A stretch of 64,000 nucleotides of DNA from CAVYWD01 sp963772225 (GTDB lineage Bacteria; Myxococcota; Myxococcia; Myxococcales; UBA5297), in assembly GCA_963772225.1 (NCBI GenBank), contig CAVYWD010000008.1, positions 372,001-436,000 on the forward strand, written 5' to 3'. A program made the position numbers and the translations under genes. The notes beneath the pieces are model-generated. The model saw only the letters and a program-made list of their open reading frames with translations. It ran no database searches and had not been told where the DNA came from. Positions 35,080 to 44,888 of the stretch are shown here, in pieces; positions within the stretch are counted from its first letter, which is position 1, and the number at the start of each line of letters is the position of its first letter.

Positions 35080-36246
35080 TCACTCGATGAGCCGTCCGAG
35101 CACCTCCTTCCCCTTCTTCGTCAGATGCTTCCTCAGATGCGAATATGGAACGAAAGCCTTGCCTGTCATCCGACCAGAAGTGTACCCGGTGATCTCGAGC
35201 CCAAGAATGTCGAACATGGTCGTGTAGCCGCTATCATTGACGCTATTGATGAACTCATACCAATGCATCTCGCCATCATATTGCGTGAAGCGAAGCCCTT
35301 GCGCCTCGCAGCGTTCTTTGATCAGCTCAAGACCGTTGGGGGTGAACAAGTCGTGGACAGCGATCCGATTCTTGCGGCCTCGCTCAATCAGCCAGGTCGA
35401 TCGATTCCGCGACATATTGGGCCTTGGACCTCCACTTTCCCATACCGCTACGTTCTCCTCCTCCCAGTTCTCAAGCTCACATGTGCAGAAAGTGCGGCGT
35501 TTTGTTTCCGCTCTGCTCTCCCCTCCATCGCGGTACCGAACGCACTTGCCCGCCTCCGTAAAGCTCTTCCCCACGTAGGCTCCGTTTTCGGGAAGAAGCG
35601 GGCTCGCTGGAGCCAAGCTCGCCCTCAAGCGCTGTTTCATCTCCAGCCACGCCTTCTTTTCGCCCCCAGCCAGATGGGGTTGGGTGGCTCTCCAGTCATC
35701 TGCGCAGAAATTGACCACTTCAGTCTTGCTCGCGCGCAGCTCGACGTGAAAAGGCTTGGACCCCTCCATGCTCTGAGGCCAGGAGCCCAACAGAACACCC
35801 GAGTCGCCTTCAAATAGGTTGAAGACTTCCGATTGCTTCCCCGAAGGATAAGTCACACGCAAGCTCCATCTCCGCTTCTCAACAGACCCTCCGACCAACC
35901 CAAGCATTCCATCCACGTCATCATAGTAATAACCCCACGCACGAAGAGGGGCATTCGCGGCCGGCTCCGCCTCGATTTCAGTGCATCCTGTTCCACCTGC
36001 GCGGCACAGAAATCGTTCACTGATGCCTATGACGCCCACCAATTGGTGACCGGAAACCAGAGTCCCGCGGTACTTGTGGAAGACTTCGTAGTCCCAATAG
36101 TGTGCGGTGCCAGCATCACTCGCAGCGTCACTCGGTTGGCAATCCGCCAGCGCCACGGCGGCAGTCTGGAGTGCCAGGAACGCAGCTGCAGTGAAAACGT
36201 AGGCCGCCGCATGGATGCCAGGCGCCCTTGTCGTCCCCTTGAGCAT
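35080..36246 (-). CDS. secreted protein of unknown function, candidate immunity partner of the adjacent hydrolase
   Basis: A 388-residue protein with an N-terminal signal sequence (AAAYVFTAAAFLALQTAAVALA, probable cleavage before DCQPSD). The mature part contains at least eight cysteines, suggesting disulfide bonds in the periplasm or outside, and phrases such as YWDYEVFHKYRGTLVSGHQLVG and WGYYYDDVDGMLGLVGGS that I cannot place in a family. An AGGAGG ribosome site precedes the ATG. It starts 11 bases after the stop of the M23/GH19 gene, on the same strand; that position, directly downstream of a wall hydrolase and with export signal, is what suggests immunity or an accessory function. Lower GC than flanking DNA. 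Confidence 0.6.
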   Translation of the reverse strand: MLKGTTRAPGIHAAAYVFTAAAFLALQTAAVALADCQPSDAASDAGTAHYWDYEVFHKYRGTLVSGHQLVGVIGISERFLCRAGGTGCTEIEAEPAANAPLRAWGYYYDDVDGMLGLVGGSVEKRRWSLRVTYPSGKQSEVFNLFEGDSGVLLGSWPQSMEGSKPFHVELRASKTEVVNFCADDWRATQPHLAGGEKKAWLEMKQRLRASLAPASPLLPENGAYVGKSFTEAGKCVRYRDGGESRAETKRRTFCTCELENWEEENVAVWESGGPRPNMSRNRSTWLIERGRKNRIAVHDLFTPNGLELIKERCEAQGLRFTQYDGEMHWYEFINSVNDSGYTTMFDILGLEITGYTSGRMTGKAFVPYSHLRKHLTKKGKEVLGRLIE

Positions 36247-36257
36247 TTCAAGGCCTC

Positions 36258-39200
36258 CTATTCGTAATGAAGGACGGTTCTTGCGCGCAGGAAATACCTC
36301 ATGCGAGCACCAAGATGCGTCAAACCGCCGTTCACCACGAGCGTCAGCTGTCGCACCGCTTCGGGAGTGGCCGCCCCCATATGCGCTTGAAGATTTTTGT
36401 GGACGAACATGTACCAGATTAGGCTGTCCGCAACATAACGGCTGTCTGTCGCCACCCTGTCTGCAGCCGCATCGGTCGAGGTGAAGTCGGCCCTCACGTA
36501 TTGTTCGTACATCTCGTAGTTCTCGCGACCGGTGAGCTGGATGAGGCCGCGACCCCTAAACCGATACGCATCATTGGGTATGGAGTTGCCCACGCTCTGC
36601 CTGTAGCTCTCACGGAAGTACGCTTCAGAGCCATTCTCGAATACGGCAGTCATGCCTGCGGTCTCCTCACCGACTTGACCGAGAAGATGCGCGAGCTCAA
36701 GTCGGCTTGTTGATCTTTTGTAGAGCGCCTCGTTGAGTGCATCAATGCAAGCCGTTGTTGCAAGAGGAAGAATGCGTCGAAGCTCCGTCTCGGAAATGCC
36801 GGACATTCTCCTGAGGTGCGATACGAAACCCAGCGGATGATAGTGCCAAATTTGATCTGCAGCGGGCAGAGTTCGAACGTCTCTAAAGAACTGTTGCGAC
36901 TTCACGTGTTCCAAGAAAGCATTGAACCTGCGCCTGCTTGGGTCGGCCTCGGGAAGACCGGTGATGGCCATCCTGCCGAGCTTGTCGGGATCCCTTTCCA
37001 TGTCCCATTCGCTTGGAAATTGAACAGCGGTGACCCGAAGGGCCCGAGCAATTTCTTCGTTCCTGAGCGCGCCGCCTATCGTCACGCTCTGTGCGTCGGA
37101 ATTGCCCTGCTGAATCTCTGAATCGGCTGTATCTAGACCGAGCTCCCCAAGCAGTGATGCAATGTCGCAAAAGCCGTCGCTTCGGAACCGGCTTTCGTCG
37201 ATGTCGCGAGTGTCGGGGTCGTCATCCTCCTTTAGAAAGCGCCAGTCAAGCCAACCAAACACTCTTGAGCCCTCAACCGCATCCTCTATTCGGAGCCAGA
37301 TCCTATTCTCCGCCGTAGTGACGCCAACGCCAAGCCAAACCGAACGCGCTCTGGTCGCGGTGTCGATGATTTCAGACTCCAGCACATCCGACCAAGGGAT
37401 CTCGATGTATTCCTTGAACTCTCGTCCCTCGAACACACGTCTGCGCGGAAGTTCAGCTATTCGGGTTTGAAGCGCAGCGGTGTCGGCGTTGGTTGGTGCG
37501 GTCCCGGTCGGTGAGTCTGTCAATCTGTAGAGGGCAGCGGGGTTTTCACGCGAGATCGCGAGTTCAGCGCCGAGGGTGAAGCGCCTGCCGTCGGCCTCCA
37601 AGTCTGGCGTGCTCCTGGACTCAGAAACGCTTCGAAGTTGGCGCTCGTCAACCCAACCTTGAGTTAGTTCGACTGGCGGGAAGTAGCGTACGCTAAGCAC
37701 GTCCCCGAGATCTTCCAGCACCGTTACATGCTGTCCTCGCCTTCCCGGAATTCGTTGATTCCAGGCTCGGTGATACCAGCTTTCATCAAATTCCAAGCGC
37801 AAATTTCGCGATGACGTTACCCTTCTTCCTCCAAGCTCCTCAACAGCAAGCTGCGAAACGTCTCTCGCGAGGCTGCGCTGCATCGGGAGAACGGGACGAA
37901 CACCCGGTGGCAAAACGAGGTCCGTCGGTGGTGGCGCCAGGTCTTCTTTGCGAAGCTTGCCAGTGACGGGAAGCACTTCCACTTGGCAATATTCCCGAGA
38001 GCGCGCGATAATTCTCACGGATGTGCCGTGGGGCAAGGTAAAGCGTTCTTGCGTAATAGGTAATCGATACTTGAACGTCTCTGTCGGCTCAATTCTGATA
38101 ACTCGTTCGAGCGAACGGATAGACCGAGGGTCGGCGACGAACGAAGGTTTCTCCGCACCTGGCTGAACTTCGGAGAAGATCTCGAAGTGCACGAAGTGCT
38201 GGAGGCCCCGGTATCGTCCAGTAAAGCCGACGACGTCGCCGCAGCGCACCGGGATGGGTTCGCGCAATGGCACTGTCGTGTTAAACCTTGCAGGGCCGAT
38301 CTGACAGCGTTTTCTAAGAGTGTCCCTCGTCACCTCCACATAGCCGCCACCGACAATCTCAATGAAGGCCGGGCCGCCTGGAACATCAGGGCGAATCTCG
38401 CCTTCGACAATCTGCCAAGGGACGTCGCGCGCAAATTGAAGTACCTCCCCGCAGCCCAGGATCCCCAGCACCTGAGCATCCGCGTGCCCAGTCGCGCGTA
38501 CCTCGATACCGTTATGCCTTCCGTCCCACGGTAAAGCGGACTCGCTCGTTTCAGACATGCCCTCCTTCTGAAGCTGATAGCCGACGCCAGCGACGGGCGG
38601 CTGAATCAGTGTCTTTCGACGACCAGACCGGGTCGTGGTGAAGTGCGGAAAGGTGTCGAGCCTGAAGATTCTATTATCGCCTTCGCCCGGTCCTACAAGT
38701 GTCGTGTGTGGGCCAAGGAAGGCATACCCGGTGAAGGCGAGGGCACCCTGATTCTGAATCGCCCTCGCATGGAAGGTTACCGAGCGCCACCCAGTCGAAC
38801 GCGACCAGTGATCGGCTGCCGCCGCTGCGTCGGTGCCAATGTCAAGGAGCCAGCCGGTACCAATGGCCGCTGTCCGCTGCGCCGCGTCGTCGAGAAGGTC
38901 AACCCGCCATTCGGCCCAACGCTCGCGATTCAGATGCTTTAGTGTGCAGTAATGAAGTGTTCTCGCACGGCCTCCAATATTCAGAGCGCCGACTGACACC
39001 AGGAGCTCCTCGACCAAGAACGCCCAGCCAGTAACGCCATGGGACATGTCAAAGGCCTGAATTGTCCGATAATGCCGATGGGCCGCCCATGTGTTGTCGG
39101 AGGGAGTCGGAAGAATATGATACCGCTCGCGCAGTCTGACGGATTGCGCAGTGGGAGTTCCGCGTTCGTCCCAAAGGCGCAGCTCGGTGTCTGCATTGAG

Positions 39201-40244
39201 AATGCGGTTCCTATTCCTGGCCGCATTCTCCAACATGGTGTACCCGAAATATGCATCCGGGTACCATGTGACGCGAACATAGGGTCGAGCCGGGGAAGGC
39301 GCGTTTCGGGCCCATGCAGGTAGCGGCAGTGGATGGGGATCTCGGGCGAGGACTCCGCCCGTGGGAATCTGCGCGATAAAGGAGTTGCTTTCGTCGAGAA
39401 GTATCTCCATTGAGGGGCTGCGACAGAAATGACTTCCTTCGACTGCGTTTACGTTTGAATCGAGTGCGGCTATGCCTGCGCGCGCAATTGCCCCAAGGGC
39501 GAGAACGCGCTCGCAGGTGAAGCGTGCGACCCATTCGGGTTGCGCATCGGGGATCACTATGAGACTACCAGTCGGCAGGGCAACTGATGTCGGCACACGA
39601 TTGGAATTGAGAACCTCCAAGGACGAGTTCCACGCGTACACCCGCGCTCCGCGGGGCGTGCCGCGAGAAATGCCGTCGCGATCATCCAGGCAAACGGTGT
39701 ATTCCCGGGCCTGATAGGCGGTGACGTTGCGAAAGCGATCTTGATCGCATCTAGGGTCGTTGGGATGAACTGTGAAATGCGCGCCGAACGGGATGACTCC
39801 ATTCACGTTGTTTGCTTCCGCGTCGAAGACCGGCATTCCACATCCTTTGCTGTCGGAATGCACGCGCCAGTGAGTTCTCTTGAAGACGTGGGAATGGGGG
39901 CTGGTGTCATCCTGTGTGGCTTCGTTTGTGAGGCACCGGAGATGCATGTAGAGTGAATAGAAGACAAGGGCTTGTCGAGCAGGCGTCTGAAGGTTGTGTC
40001 TTATGAGTACAAAGCCACTCGAAAATGGCTCGTTGTCGTACTGTGGGTACTCGTCATTAATGCGATATGCGACGATTTCGCCGTCTGCGATTGCTCGGAC
40101 CGCCTTGTCCTCTGCGAACTTGAGGTGAACGCCCCCGTGCCAAAGATGATTCCTCCCGATTGGGAAGAAGCCCTCATCCGTGTTCTCGGTCATCTCGTAC
40201 AGCTGTTCCTCGGTATAGCCGTCTATTGGAAAGAGGATATTCAC
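36258..40244 (-). CDS. large putative peptidoglycan hydrolase: M23-like N-terminus and GH19-like C-terminal domain
   Basis: A 1,328-residue protein without a signal peptide. Residues about 25-105 are M23-like (HGGVHL at 36-41; SSGFVLIRHNL; FYSLYMHL), but the usual HxxxD metal motif reads HxxxH, so activity is doubtful. A second M23-like phrase, GDVVGFTGRYRGLQHFVHFEIFSEV, lies near the middle. The last 180 residues resemble GH19 chitinase/endolysin domains: LAHLLGQVGEETAGMTAVFENG (catalytic Glu region) and YRFRGRGLIQLTGRENYEMY. I chose the GTG at 40244, preceded by GGAG. Lack of a signal peptide fits a contact-dependent effector (for example type VI), but no secretion gene is present here. GC is visibly low. 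Confidence 0.72.
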   Translation of the reverse strand: MNILFPIDGYTEEQLYEMTENTDEGFFPIGRNHLWHGGVHLKFAEDKAVRAIADGEIVAYRINDEYPQYDNEPFSSGFVLIRHNLQTPARQALVFYSLYMHLRCLTNEATQDDTSPHSHVFKRTHWRVHSDSKGCGMPVFDAEANNVNGVIPFGAHFTVHPNDPRCDQDRFRNVTAYQAREYTVCLDDRDGISRGTPRGARVYAWNSSLEVLNSNRVPTSVALPTGSLIVIPDAQPEWVARFTCERVLALGAIARAGIAALDSNVNAVEGSHFCRSPSMEILLDESNSFIAQIPTGGVLARDPHPLPLPAWARNAPSPARPYVRVTWYPDAYFGYTMLENAARNRNRILNADTELRLWDERGTPTAQSVRLRERYHILPTPSDNTWAAHRHYRTIQAFDMSHGVTGWAFLVEELLVSVGALNIGGRARTLHYCTLKHLNRERWAEWRVDLLDDAAQRTAAIGTGWLLDIGTDAAAAADHWSRSTGWRSVTFHARAIQNQGALAFTGYAFLGPHTTLVGPGEGDNRIFRLDTFPHFTTTRSGRRKTLIQPPVAGVGYQLQKEGMSETSESALPWDGRHNGIEVRATGHADAQVLGILGCGEVLQFARDVPWQIVEGEIRPDVPGGPAFIEIVGGGYVEVTRDTLRKRCQIGPARFNTTVPLREPIPVRCGDVVGFTGRYRGLQHFVHFEIFSEVQPGAEKPSFVADPRSIRSLERVIRIEPTETFKYRLPITQERFTLPHGTSVRIIARSREYCQVEVLPVTGKLRKEDLAPPPTDLVLPPGVRPVLPMQRSLARDVSQLAVEELGGRRVTSSRNLRLEFDESWYHRAWNQRIPGRRGQHVTVLEDLGDVLSVRYFPPVELTQGWVDERQLRSVSESRSTPDLEADGRRFTLGAELAISRENPAALYRLTDSPTGTAPTNADTAALQTRIAELPRRRVFEGREFKEYIEIPWSDVLESEIIDTATRARSVWLGVGVTTAENRIWLRIEDAVEGSRVFGWLDWRFLKEDDDPDTRDIDESRFRSDGFCDIASLLGELGLDTADSEIQQGNSDAQSVTIGGALRNEEIARALRVTAVQFPSEWDMERDPDKLGRMAITGLPEADPSRRRFNAFLEHVKSQQFFRDVRTLPAADQIWHYHPLGFVSHLRRMSGISETELRRILPLATTACIDALNEALYKRSTSRLELAHLLGQVGEETAGMTAVFENGSEAYFRESYRQSVGNSIPNDAYRFRGRGLIQLTGRENYEMYEQYVRADFTSTDAAADRVATDSRYVADSLIWYMFVHKNLQAHMGAATPEAVRQLTLVVNGGLTHLGARMRYFLRARTVLHYE

Positions 40245-40273
40245 GGGTGACTCCAGCGTGCCATATGAGCCCC

Positions 40274-41287
40274 TTAGGACGAGAAATGGAGCTCGAGGGG
40301 CGACTCGACGCTCCGGACGCGAAGAACGTGTTGTTGTCCGGTTGCGAGGCCTCGAGCAAGCCATTGGCGCGGAAGGAAGATGATCCCGGGTCGGTCGCCG
40401 TCGTGAAGGACGTATTCGCCTTTGGAGTTCCTGTGCCGGCATCCGACAAGCGCGCGAAGTAGCTTCTGTATGTTCGAGGGAATCGTGGTGTTCCAGTTAT
40501 ACGTCGCCAGCGCTTGCATTGAGAGGCCGGCGTCGCTCGCGATGCCCTCGAGCGTTTCGCCGGTACGCACCCTGTGCTCTTCTATGTGAAGGAGGTGTCT
40601 CGCGCCGCGAACTGCCTCCCTTTCTTCGGCGGTGGGCTCTCGCGCGTGCTCGGGCTTGCCCCAGCCACAGGCCACGACGGAGGAAGCAAGCTGCGCGCCC
40701 GTCATTTCCGCAGACACGTCGTAGGCGCCTGGCAGGATTCCGTTGAGGCGGATACGCCCCTGTGCGTTGGTCAAGGCATTGTAGACAGAGCCGTCGGGCC
40801 CGGCCACATGCAAGAGGACATGCCCAAGCCCGGAGCCATCGTGCTCGAAAACAACGGTGAGCTCGAAGTACCTGGTCGGTGGGGCATAGTTGGGTCCTGG
40901 CTCTGCCTGAGGCTCATGTACCGGCGGAGGCAAATATGGTCTCTGCTCCGCGCGGAACACAAGGAGTTGGCCGCGCGTCAGAGCCTCCGTGATGATTGTC
41001 GCAACGATGTAGTCGTCGGAGGTGGAGAGATCGCGGTTGCCAGCAACGAGGTCGAGGCCGCTTGCGGCGAGCGCCCAGAGGTTCCGGCACTGCTCAGGGT
41101 TGGACATCAGCTTTTGGACGAAGCGCTGCGCGTCGTGTGGATTTGCCCAGAAATCGAGTTGCTCGACCTTGTCCCCCGATAATGAGAAATAGCCGGTGGA
41201 CTCCAGCCAGCGAGCGGTGCCCGAGGGGATAAGGTAAACCTTCAGGCCGAAGCCCACAAAGAAGGTGCACCAAGACCCAGGACTCAC
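40274..41287 (-). CDS. LysM and carboxypeptidase-regulatory-like domain protein
   Basis: A 337-residue protein, first gene of the minus-strand island. Residues about 135-200 form a beta-sandwich resembling the carboxypeptidase regulatory fold (YFELTVVFEHDG ... LTNAQGRIRLNGILPGAYDVSAEMTGA). A LysM-like motif follows (EEHRVRTGETLEGIASDAGLSMQALATYN). The start is a GTG at 41287 with an excellent GAGGAGGAGG ribosome site. The frame is open a further 25 codons upstream but has no start codon there. It ends 29 bases before the hydrolase gene. It could target or load the hydrolase onto the wall or onto a secretion spike; this is inference. Confidence 0.65.
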   Translation of the reverse strand: MSPGSWCTFFVGFGLKVYLIPSGTARWLESTGYFSLSGDKVEQLDFWANPHDAQRFVQKLMSNPEQCRNLWALAASGLDLVAGNRDLSTSDDYIVATIITEALTRGQLLVFRAEQRPYLPPPVHEPQAEPGPNYAPPTRYFELTVVFEHDGSGLGHVLLHVAGPDGSVYNALTNAQGRIRLNGILPGAYDVSAEMTGAQLASSVVACGWGKPEHAREPTAEEREAVRGARHLLHIEEHRVRTGETLEGIASDAGLSMQALATYNWNTTIPSNIQKLLRALVGCRHRNSKGEYVLHDGDRPGIIFLPRQWLARGLATGQQHVLRVRSVESPLELHFSS

Positions 41288-41489
41288 GAGCCGAACCTCC
41301 TCCTCACTGATTCCGCGAGCCGCAACGCAGCTAACTATCTTCTCTTCGAACGTGGTGTCGGGTCAATAGAGAATCGACGAATGCCTTGCCGGCGACGCAG
41401 CGCGAGTTGCGGGGGCGAGCACGGACTGCTCTGTAGGGGTTGGCGGATGGGTGGCATCTTCAGCAGGAGTTGGACGTTGAGGGTTTAGA

Positions 41490-42165
41490 CCGCCGGGATG
41501 ACATTGTGCCTGCCTGCCGTGCGGTGAGGTACGCGCGGATGCTTGAGAACCCCCTGGCCGACGACGAGGCGACATCCGGTTGTCGGTTGGCGACGGATTA
41601 GATCGCGCGGAATGGCCGCGGCCGGTGACAGGGAGCAGACGCTGCCGCTGATGGAGGCTCGGCGGTTCGGCGTCGTCTACGCCAAGGAGCAGAAAACTAA
41701 AGATAGGTCGGCGGCCTTGCCCTGCTGCGGCGTGCGAGGGCGCTGTCGAGCGCGACGGAGGTCATTCTCATCACGGCGTACGGGGCGGTGTCGGATGCTG
41801 TTGCGGCGCTGAAGGAGGGCGCGCACGTCAACGGGACGAAGCCGCTCGACGTCGAAGAGCTCCTGGTCAAGCTGGAGCAGCGGCGGAAGCTGGAGCGCGA
41901 GGAGGCGTCTGCGCAGCTCTCGGCCGGTCTCGGGGAGGATGAGGGAGCTCGAGCACGCGGAGGTGCTGTCGCGGTGGCGAACGGTCGATTTGGAGCATTT
42001 GCCGCGGGATATCGTCGGAGCCCGCGCGCCGGCGGCGGTGGAAACGGGTGGAGAACTGGGGCCTTGAGGCCACTCGCGCTGGCGGTGAAGGAGTTCGAGT
42101 GAGAGTATTGGGTGTGGTTGCTGGCGGCTTGCAAGGCGGGGAAGGCGCGGCCGGCGGGGATGCTG
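41490..42165 (+). pseudogene. decayed duplicate of the kinase 3' end and NtrC-type regulator gene
   Basis: DNA here parallels 33560-34920 in order. The piece gcttgagaaccccctggccg at 41541 matches the regulator start gcttgagatcctcctggccg; the receiver part (SDAVAALKEGAHVNGTKPLDVEELLVKL) matches SDAVAALKEGAHDYLTKPFDTEELLLKL; and the end (ALRPLALAVKEFE) matches ALRPLAVAVKEFE. The preceding 50 bases resemble the kinase gene's last codons. Stops and frame changes interrupt the frame, and the whole AAA+ region (about 650 bp) is missing, the copy jumping near 41935 from receiver linker to the segment before the Fis domain. It is a remnant of a kinase/regulator duplication. Confidence 0.8.
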
Positions 42166-42365
42166 GGAGCCAAAGAGGTTGACACCGCATCAAATCTAAC
42201 ATCGGCAAGTCGCAATTCTTGCGGCCTGGTAGCGGCTTGGCTTCGACCTGATGCGGGTTCCGGCGTAGCTGAAGGCGAGCGTCAGGGCAGGCAAGGCGAG
42301 TGAGGATGGGGCTGCGGGCCTGGCCTGAAGCTGCCTTTGAAGTCTCGAGTGAAAGGGAGGAGCCC

Positions 42366-44129
42366 ATGAGGCGGGAGCTGTGGAGCGTCGCGATCCTCTT
42401 CGCGGCGTGCAACGACAAGATTCCAGGCCTGTGCAACGTGGATGGCGACTGCTCGACGGGAACGGTGTGCTACCAAGGGGTCTGCTTCGCTCCCGAGGAC
42501 GCCGGCGTGAGCGACGGCGCAGTTCTGGCGGATGACGGCGGTGGCACGGATGCCGGCCAGCAGGACGCGGTGGGCGACGGTGGCGGCGCGCCGGTGGCCC
42601 AGGACGCCGGTCCGGAAGATGTCGGGGCGTCCGGTGCGGCGACGTCGCCTATCGATGCGGGAGCAACGACCTGTGCCACCGACTCGGCCACCTACGGAGC
42701 GGGGGACCTGAATCCGAAGAATCCTTGCCAGACCTGTAACCCTGCCGCCTCTCCGACCTCGTGGTCGAGCCGCGACAACGGACAGGTGTGTGGCACCGGA
42801 CTCGTCTGCGTCTCTTCCGTGTGCCAGAACGGGTGCTGGATTGGTTCAGCTTTCTATTCGGCCAACGCGACGAAGCCGGACAACTCTTGCCTCAGCTGCC
42901 AGCCAAGCCTCTCCTCGAGCGCATGGTCCCCTGTTCCTGACGGTCCAAGTTGCACCGGGGGAGTGTGCCGTCTGGGCGCTTGTGAGAGCGGGTGCTGGAT
43001 CGGTGGCGCGTACTACGCGAGCGACGCAAAGAATCCGTCGAATGCGTGCCAGAGCTGCCAGCCGGGAGTTTCGACGATCGCATGGAACGCAATCGCTGAT
43101 GGGAAGACTTGTGGATCCAGCTTGATTTGCAATGCCGGCTCCTGTGGAAGCGGATGCAGCATCGATGGCACGCATCGGAACAGCGGCGACCCCAACCCGG
43201 CGAACAGCTGCCAGAGTTGCCAGCCAGCGTCTTCTGTGTCGGCCTGGACCAACCTCGGCGATGGTGTTGGTTGCGGCTCAGGCGAGATTTGCCGTTCCGC
43301 GCAGTGTCAGCCTGCCTGCTGGATCGACAATACGTTCTATGCTTCCGATGCCATCTCCGCTAGTAACCCGTGCCAAAGCTGTCAGCCGGCAAAGTCCACC
43401 CAGGGGTGGTCTGGGCTGGCGGACGGAAAGGGCTGCGACACAGGGAAGGTTTGCAGTAATGTGTCGTGCCAGTCGGGCTGCTGGATCGGCTCTAAGTTTT
43501 ACGCACAGGGCGCGGCGAATCCGTCGAACGCCTGCCAGACGTGTCAGCCGACGGTGACTGCGACGAGCTGGACCTCTCTCTCGGACGGGTCGAGCTGCGG
43601 GAGCGGCCTGGTGTGCAGCGGCGTGACTTGCAAGGCGGGGTGCGTCATTGGCGGCACCTACTATGCCAGCAGCGCGCAGAATCCGTCGGATCCTTGCAAG
43701 AGCTGCATGCCGGCGACGTCGACGACTTCCTGGTCCAATACGGCAAGCGGGGCTTCTTGCGGTACGGCGTCCACGTCGGTTTGTGTCCAGGGTGCGTGCT
43801 TGAATGGGTGCTGGATTGATGGGAACTACTACCCGAACGGAACAAGCGTGGCCACGAGCGTCTGTCAGGTCTGCCGCGCGTCGCTATCGACGAAAAATTG
43901 GTCCAATAATACAAACGGCCTCTCGTGTGGCGTCGCGGTCGCCAACGGTGCCTGGTCTTGCTCCAATGGTTCCTGTAGCCTCGTCTGTGTCTCCGGCTAC
44001 GAGGCGTGCGGAAGTGAATGCGATACACCGGCTAACTACTGCACAGACTGGAACTGCGGCTCCTGCGGGAATAGGTGTCCGGCTTTGACCCAGTGGTGCG
44101 GTCCCGGTTGTGTGTGCCAAGACCAGTAG
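42366..44129 (+). CDS. Cys-rich repeat lipoprotein, eight tandem units
   Basis: A 587-residue protein likely anchored as a lipoprotein (MRRELWSVAILFAAC). An acidic, Asp/Gly-rich spacer of about 100 residues leads to eight tandem units of about 54 residues, each with the pattern CWIGxxFYxxxxxNPxNxCQxCQP...W....DGxxCGxGxxCxxxxC, six cysteines per unit. A last Cys-rich module ends the protein (WNCGSCGNRCPALTQWCGPGC). I chose the ATG at 42366, 4 bases after GGGAGGAG. There is no CXXCH, so no heme c. Such repeats are seen in large secreted myxobacterial proteins of unknown role. It faces the decaheme cytochrome gene tail-to-tail. Confidence 0.75.
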   Translation: MRRELWSVAILFAACNDKIPGLCNVDGDCSTGTVCYQGVCFAPEDAGVSDGAVLADDGGGTDAGQQDAVGDGGGAPVAQDAGPEDVGASGAATSPIDAGATTCATDSATYGAGDLNPKNPCQTCNPAASPTSWSSRDNGQVCGTGLVCVSSVCQNGCWIGSAFYSANATKPDNSCLSCQPSLSSSAWSPVPDGPSCTGGVCRLGACESGCWIGGAYYASDAKNPSNACQSCQPGVSTIAWNAIADGKTCGSSLICNAGSCGSGCSIDGTHRNSGDPNPANSCQSCQPASSVSAWTNLGDGVGCGSGEICRSAQCQPACWIDNTFYASDAISASNPCQSCQPAKSTQGWSGLADGKGCDTGKVCSNVSCQSGCWIGSKFYAQGAANPSNACQTCQPTVTATSWTSLSDGSSCGSGLVCSGVTCKAGCVIGGTYYASSAQNPSDPCKSCMPATSTTSWSNTASGASCGTASTSVCVQGACLNGCWIDGNYYPNGTSVATSVCQVCRASLSTKNWSNNTNGLSCGVAVANGAWSCSNGSCSLVCVSGYEACGSECDTPANYCTDWNCGSCGNRCPALTQWCGPGCVCQDQ

Positions 44130-44800
44130 GCGTTTTCGCGGCGAGGTGTACATATTTCCGCTACATATTTCCGTTGTACGGACCTCATCTTCAGCTCGTG
44201 AAGTGGAGTGCGTGGAGGAGTGAATGGGCGTTGTGTCCGGATTGCAATAAATGAAGCTTCTACTCAATTCGAAAGTTCGAAATGGGTTTGGATCTTGTTC
44301 CCGACGTAATTCCATAGCTTGCGGCATCTTTCCTGTGCGGGAGTGGGTCCTTCGGGGATCATACGTGTCCGAGCGCCGTATTAATCACCTGGAGGACCCA
44401 TGGTCATTGAACCGGGCTGCCGCTCAGTTCGACGAAGCCGACGAAGCGCACCGCGCTCTCCGGCGAGGCGAGCGCGATCCGCTACTTGTCCAGTCGCGCC
44501 ATCCGCTCATGCAGCGACCGCTACCCGATGCCGAGCACCCGCGAAACGGGGCACAGCCGGGGCTGCGAGCCAGGGCGGCCTTACTTCAGAGGGGCTCGGG
44601 CCTCGGCTCGCGCTTCGTCCGACTCCGACCCCAGTGCTCGATTCCCCGCGGCCGATTCCCAAGTTTCTCCCAGAGGAAACTGCTGCGGAAAGGGTGCCGG
44701 GGCCGGCGCGCCAGGATCCACGCAAGGACACCCTTCACCGACTCGAGAGGGAGCCGGGTGAACCAGCGATTTGATCTGGGCCTAGAGGCTGGCCATGCAG
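44130..44800. other. non-coding stretch with gene-fragment debris
   Basis: No intact gene. The first 300 bases are AT-richer than surroundings and contain the direct repeat tacatatttccg at 44149 and 44162. Around 44482-44550, read on the minus strand, the phrase VSRVLGIG-stop-RSLHERMARLDK-stop looks like the Fis-type helix-turn-helix end of another NtrC-family regulator with one in-frame stop, a probable fossil. The rest has no recognisable content. Confidence 0.4.
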
Positions 44801-44834
44801 AAAAGGGGTGACGGGCCCAATGTCCCGTCACCCC
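44801..44834 (-). terminator. intrinsic terminator of the decaheme cytochrome gene
   Basis: On the minus strand a perfect 11-bp stem (ggggtgacggg with its complement cccgtcacccc) around an 8-base loop is followed directly by TTTT. It lies about 55 bases past the stop codon at 44889. Stem plus U-run is the classical rho-independent arrangement, rare elsewhere in this GC-rich window. Confidence 0.8.
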
Positions 44835-44888
44835 TGTGCCATCATTTCCGACTACGCGGCGGGGCGGCGCCCGTCGCGCGGGCCTCGC

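Noticed and set aside
44251..44811. Plus-strand frame of 186 codons as a gene
   Set aside because: No ribosome site or recognisable domain, composition unlike neighbours, and it overlaps the regulator fossil and the terminator.
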